From positions 14,122,001 through 14,186,000 of the forward strand of contig NC_084813.1 in NCBI RefSeq assembly GCF_963583255.1: a stretch of 64,000 nt of DNA, read 5' to 3'. Both the position numbers and the translations under genes were made by a program. The notes beneath the pieces were generated by a model that was not told the DNA's origin, did not search any database, and was given only the letters and a program-made list of their open reading frames with translations. The stretch's first letter is position 1. Each line of letters starts with the position of its first letter. Shown in pieces: positions 56,246 to 64,000 of the stretch. Source of the DNA: Pyrus communis (lineage: Eukaryota > Streptophyta > Magnoliopsida > Rosales > Rosaceae).

Positions 56246-59200
56246 TTATAAGGTATGTCCCTGAACAAGCAATATGTCCTTCCAAGCTTCATAAAACATC
56301 CAGGTGATGCCGGAGGATGGCATGACCTTCAAGCAGCTTGCACCCCACCCTCTGTAAAGTCCCCGCAAACCTTCTTCCCGGATGACTTCTGAAAGTGCTG
56401 CTAACATGTGCGGTGGGCACTTGCCTTTCAAAGCTCCAACCATCAGCCGTTTCCTGGCCACCTCCAATGGAAAGCTGATTGTGCTAGCCGTAAAACCTAG
56501 ACATGTTCAAGTAAGCTATTAGATAATCAAGTGGTCAGGATACGATACTATACTCTGTGAAGAAAATTATTCATCCAATCATTGAAAATTATTCATCCAA
56601 TCATTCAGCAAAAGAGCGCCGATGTTTCAAAGTTCTGCATACAAGTTGCAAAATTGACAAGTAATTTTACTCAGTCTACTTCCCTAATTATGCAGTTCAT
56701 TCATATTTCTTGTGTCCAAGAGGTGGAAGACCTGAGACTATCAGAATAAAGTCGGTGAACTACAACTTCATTGTCCAATAATCGATAAGTAGCCCAAACA
56801 AATCAACATAACTCTTCCATACTTCTAATTAGTAATTTACACAAAAATTACATAAATTGTTGCATCACACTGACATTAACAAAAGCTTTTTCCACAGGAT
56901 GCATGTTTTACTAAACTGATGAACAAAAGGTTATATGCCGTCGGTAGGCAAAATACTCAAAATAGAATGCAAAAAGAAAATGCTTCAATAATCTTCACGA
57001 CTTGAGACATATTATTCTTTAAAAAATGGACCATGACATAAGAATTAGGATCCACAATGTCCAAAAACTAATCAAACCCGAAACAAGATTTGAAAGGGAA
57101 AAGAAAAAGAGAGGTAAATGGTTTGCACTATCTTTTCAATTTGATTTACATAACCAAGGCCAAGTTTCTGACCTGCAAGAGCTCCGACCAGTAGCATCTC
57201 AGGACGGTTAAGAGACTCTTTATTCTTTGCTTGACAGTAGGATTTCTTCAATTTCTCATACATGAAATAGTAACATGTACTGTAAGGAAGCATCCCAATA
57301 AGTGTAGGTGAAAGACCAGAATAGCATGCAGCAATCCCACCCTCCTTATAAATCTTGCTGATTGCAATGCTTAAACTGGGATACGCCTCAGGAGACACGG
57401 TCAGCCGATCCTGTTGTATGAAATTAGAAGAAAGACACAATAAATAGTTAAATACCAAGAAAAAGTGTCAAACATTAGCAGTTCCTAATTAAAACATTGT
57501 ACAGTGAAATTGTAAGGAGATGTAATCCAAGAGGATATAAAACGCAGAATATATTTCCACATGAACACACGAAAACCACACATATAAATGAAACACGGAA
57601 GATGAGATAGATAACATAGTCATCAGAAATGATATAATGTAGAGCAGGCCAGACTAAATTTCTATCCTCATAAAGTGTACCCGTACCTTTAGAACTTCAA
57701 GGGGATGACACACAAGTGTGCTAACAACTCCGGCAGCAGCACCAGCCACAGCGACAGGGGAAATCCAGGAGATAGAGAAGTTCAAGGTTACAGGACCAAT
57801 CTGCACCTTTGGGGATTCACCCTGCTTCCACTTTTCTTGTGTCGATGTCATTGCTCGTTTAACGCACTCAAATGTTCCAAACTCAACAGCTTGTGTGGGG
57901 ATTATGCGAAGCATGTTGACTGCATTTCCAGCCCACAGTCCTTGCCACCCTTGCTTCTCAATGACCTCTAAGAAACTGCCACAAATGTGTCTAGATCCGA
58001 CACCAACTACCATTCTGGTTCTGCACATATCAAATCCAACAAATTATGATCATGTATCAACACTTACAAAATAATCTTCATGAATTACATGTCATTACAT
58101 ATTTTCAAAATGGTCTGAACGAAAATAATCTTCATGAGTTACATGTCATTACATATTTTTCAAAATGGTCTGAATGTAAGCTATTTGAAATTCAAATCGT
58201 TACAAAAACCACTTATAAGAAACCCTTGGAAAATCCTCTAACTTCCCTAGACTTTTTCCAAAACTGTAACATGTTAGTGGAAGAAATTAAATAAATTTGT
58301 CCCATAGCTCAGCCACCCTCACATAAACTCGATCGAACACTACAACATTGAAATTCATATAGGGGAGTGTTATTAAACATACCACATTAGGATTAATTCA
58401 TAACAAAATCTATTCCATTTTTTTTTTTTTTAATTAAAACAAGACTATTTCCATCCGTCCCCATTACATCTCAGTACCTTATATACGGAGTCTACAGACA
58501 TCAAATATAAACCCAACATTGTTGTCTTCAGGACTTTCGTTGTTAAATGAGCTAATTTCGGGTAGGATAACACTTCTTCACTTATATATGCTCATATAAA
58601 CACAAAGCATCAAATGCAATGACTACTGACAACATTTTAAAGAGGGTGAAACAGCAACCACTAACCTGATGGTCTCAAGAGGAGCAAGAACAGCTTTGGT
58701 CATTGCCCCTGCTAAAGCGCCGCTTAAGAACTCTCTAAATTCTCTCGTCTTCGAGAAATCCTGAAGCACATCAAGGCACACTTTTTGTGATACCAATGAC
58801 AAAATAGCATGGTATTTTATTTTTGGCCCTTAAAATTATGCCCAATAAATCGATATGAAATTCTATTGAAGAATGATACCAAAAGTCCCATCTTTTTCAA
58901 TATTTGAACTTTTCCAAAAAAGAGGCATCTCATTCTCAGAGTTCAGGGACACAATAATTAAACAAAAGAAACAAATTAGATGGCAAATTTCCACACTGGG
59001 TTTTTGTTCCTGAACAAAAATTATCCATATAACTCCATTTCCCTGACTTTTATGCCATTTTCTCAGCAACCAAACAGACCAATAAGAAAAAAAATAAAAA
59101 ATTTCCCTTCAGATTATAATCAAGAGGCGCAAAAAAGAAGTTGGGGGACTTACTCTGAGGGGCTGGGAGAGGTCAGGGAGCTGAAATCGGAGCTCGAATT

Positions 59201-59327
59201 TCGGGTGGGCAGCCTCCTTCTCAAGCTCAAGCTTTTTGGGAAGTATGGCCATACTGTACACATCCCCAAAAACCCCACCACCACTGTACTTCTTCTCCTT
59301 CTTCAGAGACTGTGATTCAAATGCCAT
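56246..59327 (-). CDS. Mitochondrial carrier family protein, adenine-nucleotide transporter BTL1-like
   Basis: Five exons on the minus strand: 59327-59154, 58760-58666, 58020-57687, 57410-57173 and 56496-56246. They total 1092 bases and 363 residues, with GT/AG borders and consistent phases. Each of the three carrier repeats has its signature: PLETIR (followed by TRMVV), PLEVLK (followed by DRLTV) and PLEVAR (followed by KRLMV). The second-half motifs (GWQGLWAGNAVNMLRIIP, GIAACYSGLSPTLIGMLPY, GLRGLYRGWGASCLKVMP) also recur. The family exchanges nucleotides or other solutes across the inner mitochondrial or plastid membrane. Assignment to the BTL1 type is by overall resemblance from memory. 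The start MAFESQSLKK was chosen over an upstream in-frame ATG for its similarity to the family N-terminus. Confidence 0.9.
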
Positions 59328-59479
59328 GCTTTTCCTTATCAGTATCAAAAAGCAACGCAAAATCCCCCAAAATAAAAAACTATTCAATCAAATGCAGATA
59401 TCTGTATCAAAAAATGAAATAAATTCCAAAAGAATATGCAGTCTTTTTTTCTTAGATTCTTATTGCATAAAGCCTGCAC

Positions 59480-59524
59480 ATATATATATATATATATATA
59501 TATATTTGTCTCTCTCCGTTTCAT

Positions 59525-59558
<34 letters not shown>

Positions 59559-59605
59559 ATGAAACGGAGAGTGTATATATATATTTGATGAAACGGAGAG
59601 AGAGA
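59480..59605. repeat. (AT)n tracts with a hairpin and GA tract upstream of the carrier gene
   Basis: Two (AT)n runs (59480-59505, 59528-59556) flank CTCTCCGTTTCATCAAATAT and its inverted copy ATATTTGATGAAACGGAGAG. A further direct copy of the second arm follows at about 59580-59600, leading into (GA)n. It lies 150-280 bp upstream of the carrier start codon. Confidence 0.85.
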
Positions 59606-60236
59606 GAGAGAGGGACGTGGGTTTGGAATTGACATGCCTGAGAGAGGGAGAGGGAGTGGGGTTTTGGGGACATTGATTTTTCTTTGGGGGGTTTGGTTTT
59701 TTGCTGCCTTTTGTGACCCGCCGAGTCTCTCGTCAAGTTTCTCAAACGTTTATGCTGTGGTTGTTTAAAGTTTCTTGGGTATTTATGGCGACACACAAGG
59801 GAGAACACTTGGCCACTCTCCCATTTGCGCACCGCAACCCTACGCGCCCAACAACTGAGACGGTAGAAAGATAAGGAGGGAAACCATGATTTAGTGCCCA
59901 ACATTCAATTGAATTGTTGTTCTATGATATGTTTTGGCTTACGAGTGTTTTCAATTCGGATTTTGAAAAATTTTAATAAATCACCTTTTGTTTGATGCAT
60001 GACATAATTTGGTTAGGATTTATATTGACACGTCATTAGCTCTATTAAATTATTACTCTCCTAATCATTTAAACCTAGTACTTGGGACATGGGCCTCAAC
60101 CTTAAAACCTGAACTCAAATTTGGAATTGGTTGTGATGTTAAGGTTCAGGTTTCAAAACCCACGGTTCAAGTTTGGAATGAGAACTCGGAGGGTTTAGAG
60201 GGTCGTGTTCATATTAGTATCTCTTGTCTGCATTTA

Positions 60237-62312
60237 GGTTTTGTTTGGTAGCTCGTATAACATATTCGATAGGATTAATAATAAAAATCTACTTGTTTGG
60301 TGCATTTTTGTACTAAATTACAGGCTGACTAATAATCTGGATCCATTTATTTTATGCAGTCTACACCTGCTAACTAATAAACCTTTAAGGGGGCGTTTGT
60401 TTGCCCTCACTAACTCGGACTGGACTGGACTAGCTATTAGTCCAATACTGTGTTTGTTCCATGCTGGGACTAACATTAATGAGACTAAAGGGGACTAGCA
60501 TGGACAAAACCCTTCACTAAGAGGTCTTAGTGAGACCCCCCAATAACCATGGGACTAGCTAAGACTATCCTCTATTTCTCGTCCTTGTCATGCTCAACGA
60601 CCACTCTCGACAGACTCCTCGTCATCGCCGGTCACCTAGATCAATCATTAACTTTCCGACTCTCTTTCAGATCCATTTCACAACCAACTTTCATATAAAA
60701 TATACCAAATTGAAGCTGGGAGTGACAAGATTACGATTTTACTTGAATCGAGGCCAAAATGTGGCCGGAAAATGGCCTGGAAGTCTCGGCCTGTTTGGGC
60801 TTCTTCAAATCCATGACAAATTCGAGCATGCAAAGCTAAGATCTCAGTCCAGGGATGGTGATGAATTTTTTGGCGGTGCTAACTTCATCCAATTTAATGA
60901 GGGTTGGCCAAAAAACACATCGGGAAACCTGCAACTCGTCGGGAAAATTGGAGCCGTGAGGTTCCGTTCGAACAACGCATAGCTAGAGAGGGAGGGAGGA
61001 CAGAGAAATAGAGACTGGAATCAATAAGGAGTTTGACCAGGAATGAGAAAGAGACATGAATTGATAGGTCTGAGAGGAAAAAAAGAGGGAGAGGGTGGGA
61101 CGATGAGAGAAGAGGAAAAGAGTGGGACGGAAATGGTAGGAAAAGATGGAGAAAAAGATAAGATCATAATAAAATATTAATAATTTATATATTAAATAAA
61201 ATAATATTAGAATTTGTTATTATCCAGCTTCTTAGTCCAATACTGCACCAAACGCTTCACTAAGTTAGTCCAGTTTAGTCTAGTCTAAGCCAGTCCAGCT
61301 TAATCCTTGAAGCTAATCCAGTCCGAGATAGTCCGGCGCAACAAACGCCCCCTAAAGGGATTGGGAAATTGATTATTTCCGGATCCCTTCTTTCTAATCC
61401 ACCAAATAAGGAATCTGTATCGTTGAAATTTGATTCAACGATTACAAATATGGGTCAACTTTAAAAGTTATAATAACTTCAGCCGTTGGATCAATTTTTA
61501 ATAGCACGAATTCTCTAATTTAGTGGTTTAGAAGAAAAGTATCAGAAGAGGCTTCGTCTCTATCCTCGTTCTTCTTACTCCAGACCGACCAGCAAGGCCA
61601 TAATTGGGTAATAAAAAAGGCCAAGGCCGCATAGCCAGCTCGACAAGCTTCCCTCATGGAATCCACATTCGATTCTAACCACCGCGTCGGTTCTGGCCAT
61701 GAAAACCCAGAACCCGGCCACGACCGGCATCCACTGCTTCGCAAGGATGTGTTGTAAAACCAGAAAATAGATTAAGTGTTTTCTGTAGAATGAGTGAAAG
61801 GGATGCGATAATAATTCTGCAATCGTTTCCAATACCCAATTTTGGAATCCTTCCAATTCTGCAACCCTTCCAAGATCAGCGCCTCTCTCTACAATCCTTC
61901 CAAGATCCAAGGTCTATGCGGGGACTGGAGGCGAAGTCAGTTCGTGCTTGGATGATGGGTATTTTGGATTGAACAAATTTTTGTTGTGGTGATTATGGTT
62001 GGTATTGGGTAGCTCATGGGTTTTGTGATTTGTCTTGGGTTTTGTTCGTGCTCGGAAGTTGGATGAAAATTAAGCAAATTGAAGCTGGAAGTATTGTTTT
62101 GTTGGTTTTGGTTCTTTTTCATTAATCATCATTTTTTTTCCCTTATTATTTTGATTTTCTCTTATCCCGTATAGTATCAAATACAGTATAAACTAATACG
62201 ATCATTAATCTGATATTGCACCAAGCGCGGACTGAAATAATCAATACAATTCATAATTATTTATCTTATCCGACTGAAATAATCAGTACAATCTGAGCTG
62301 CCAAACGAGACC
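60237..62312. mobile_element. PIF/Harbinger-like transposon, outer element
   Basis: The ends GGTTTTGTTTGGTAGCTC and (right, complement) GGTCTCGTTTGGCAGCTC are inverted repeats, and the TSD is TTA at 60234-60236 and 62313-62315. A 3-bp TWA duplication with such ends fits PIF/Harbinger. No transposase was found. The interior holds a nested element (60389-61352) and part of another MITE-like inverted repeat at about 61377-61530. Confidence 0.7.
60389..61352. mobile_element. PIF/Harbinger-like transposon, nested inner element
   Basis: The ends GGGGGCGTTTGTT and AACAAACGCCCCC are perfect inverted repeats, flanked by TAA at 60386-60388 and 61353-61355. Subterminal sequence rich in AGTCC(A/C)A and GACTGGACTGG words appears inverted at both ends. 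It is 964 bp and has no transposase frame. Confidence 0.82.
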
Positions 62313-64000
62313 TTAAGGGGTTCAAGTGATCAAGTATAAGATGTCTACGATTTGAATTCGAAGCCGCATGTCTAGACTTGTGATCTTGGTAACAATCCGA
62401 CTTATTTATGTGAATTACCTATTATTACACTACTAGCGTAAACTACCTATTATTATACTACCAACGTGATGTATCTTGTTCATTCTCGTTGCATACATGA
62501 TGCAGTACCTCTTTATTTTGAGATCTCTTTTGCTACTAAAGCAAAGTATAAATAAAACTTTCTAAATCCCGTCCATAAACATTGTGTTTCTTTCAATACG
62601 GTAACAAAATTACAAAGAAAACTTGGAGGGCAACCACCGACAAAGGTATAAAACGACCAAAACACAACTAACGTACGAGACGAAACATCAACATAGCATG
62701 TCAAGAGATCAAAATCTAAATAGGAATGCCTCGAACCCGCCAAACTTCTGCCTCGAAATTAGCCTTGATGAAAATATACTCCTCGAGATTAGCTTGATGA
62801 AAACATATTGGACAAATAACCCTTGGTTTATTAGGCCATATCCACAAATTTAACATAATCCATTTCAAAGTGTGCAAAGTCCTTATCGAGCAAGAGGGCT
62901 ATTTCGTAACCAGCAAGAGGCTGTATATTAGTTGGCATTGAAAGGGTGACTACTTGAGTACTTCTAGCCCATCGAGTTACATTTAGCCTTCTGGAAAGTA
63001 CTTTTGTAAATAAAAATATAAATTATTAGTATATAAGTACGTATTGCTAGGTATGGGACAAATATAGACAAGACCGCACATTAAGGAAAATACACTTTAG
63101 CCCTTCCATACGGGAGGTGACCACACCTTTTATAGGGAAAATATTTAAAAATTACACTACATTTAAATGAAAAAATTTAAAATTACTAAGGAATTTTAAA
63201 ATGACGGAATTTTATTTTTTAGAATTTGTGAATTTTCTTGTTTGGTTAATCTAAAAGAACAATGAAATTGAAAACGAAATTTGTTATTTTTAAGCTTTCA
63301 ACTATAGAAATTAGGAAATGACACATATTTACATAGAATTTAAACTTGGGCATTGAAGGTCCCAAATTCCAAGTTTTTTTTTTCCATGCGGAAATTTGAA
63401 ATTTCTATGTTTATGAAACCAAACAAGAGAATTGATGCGTGTTAATTTATAAATTCTGACTTTTATCTAAATTTTAAGTTTATTTTTCTCATTCAAACAT
63501 AATGTTACTCTCTCGTGTAAAGAGTTATTCCTTTTGGCACCTAAATCATATTACAGATGTAAAAAATTATTCGTTTTGTAATTTTAACTAATGTGATTTG
63601 CGATTAAAAAGAGGACTCCTACGAAAACCAAAAGACAACATAAATCCAGACTTTCTGGGTGAGATTCCGATGTCCAAACCCATCACCCACGTTATGAGAT
63701 ACTTGCATGGATGATTTGGGACCGTCCAAAACGACACAAGTGGACAAAGTATGAGAGTTGAAAGCCAATGGAGTTTTCAAAGCTACGAACGTAATGCTAT
63801 CATCCAAAAGTTTACACTTGTTTAACGTGACAATGTGACCTCGTTCTACTGACTACCATTCCTTCGTTTGGCTTGAAAAACGAGCTTGTTAAAAGACGGT
63901 GGTGCAACTTCTAATCTTCTATATTTCATTCAGAGGGATTGATTGGATTAGGACTAAAATTGATTATTTGACGCTAGCCTTGATTTTGTACTTTAGCTGA
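62313..64000. other. AT-rich sequence with no recognisable gene
   Basis: Only short frames occur on both strands. I see no splice-consistent coding structure, RNA gene or clear repeat. Confidence 0.5.

Noticed and set aside
61520..61910. Minus-strand frame of about 111 codons
   Set aside because: Lies inside the outer Harbinger-like element, with no recognisable domain and no splice or promoter context.

Overview
This window is plant nuclear DNA, almost certainly a eudicot and probably Rosaceae (apple/pear type). That placement is inferred from the plant intron-exon genes, the density of Ty1/copia, Ty3/gypsy-like, MULE, Harbinger and LINE/SINE sequences, and a Cassandra-type LTR carrying a 5S rRNA-like segment. 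No species marker was found. There are no bacterial features, operons or CRISPR arrays.

Layout. 1-586 is the C-terminal end of an SF3B1 splicing-factor gene that continues off the left edge. 587-5880 is wreckage of its 3' end fused to a non-LTR retrotransposon and duplicated in tandem, with a solo LTR and a SINE inside. 5881-15391 is a large non-coding LTR element laid out as LTR-internal-LTR-partial internal, with a 776-bp foldback transposon in one LTR. 15653-19453 is a complete intronless SF3B1 gene. 19454-27180 is intergenic: a copia solo LTR, two foldback MITEs, and a MULE-like element split by a 2.4-kb solo LTR. 27190-35054 is a Pumilio (APUM5-like) gene whose eighth coding-region exon (counting a non-coding first exon) is split by a Cassandra solo LTR. 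37006-39965 is a MULE with transposase remnants. 40495-41565 is an intronless MAPKKK-like kinase. 42178-44274 (minus) is a four-exon small reticulon-like gene. 44340-49196 (minus) is an intact, very young Ty1/copia retrotransposon lying 65 bp upstream of the reticulon ATG. 51738-53221 holds the first three exons of a larger gene (tentatively senataxin/SEN1-like), broken off at a repeat. 56246-59327 (minus) is a five-exon mitochondrial carrier (BTL1-like). 60237-62312 is a pair of nested Harbinger-like elements. The last 1.7 kb shows nothing recognisable.

The genes are housekeeping or signalling genes and do not form one pathway. From memory, the Pumilio and carrier genes correspond to adjacent Arabidopsis loci (At3g20250 and At3g20240), so this looks like an old conserved block inflated by transposons. 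The strongest observations are insertions that alter genes: the Cassandra LTR that removes Puf repeat 8, the copia LTR placed as a possible promoter of the reticulon gene, and the two SF3B1 copies whose 22 visible coding differences are all silent.
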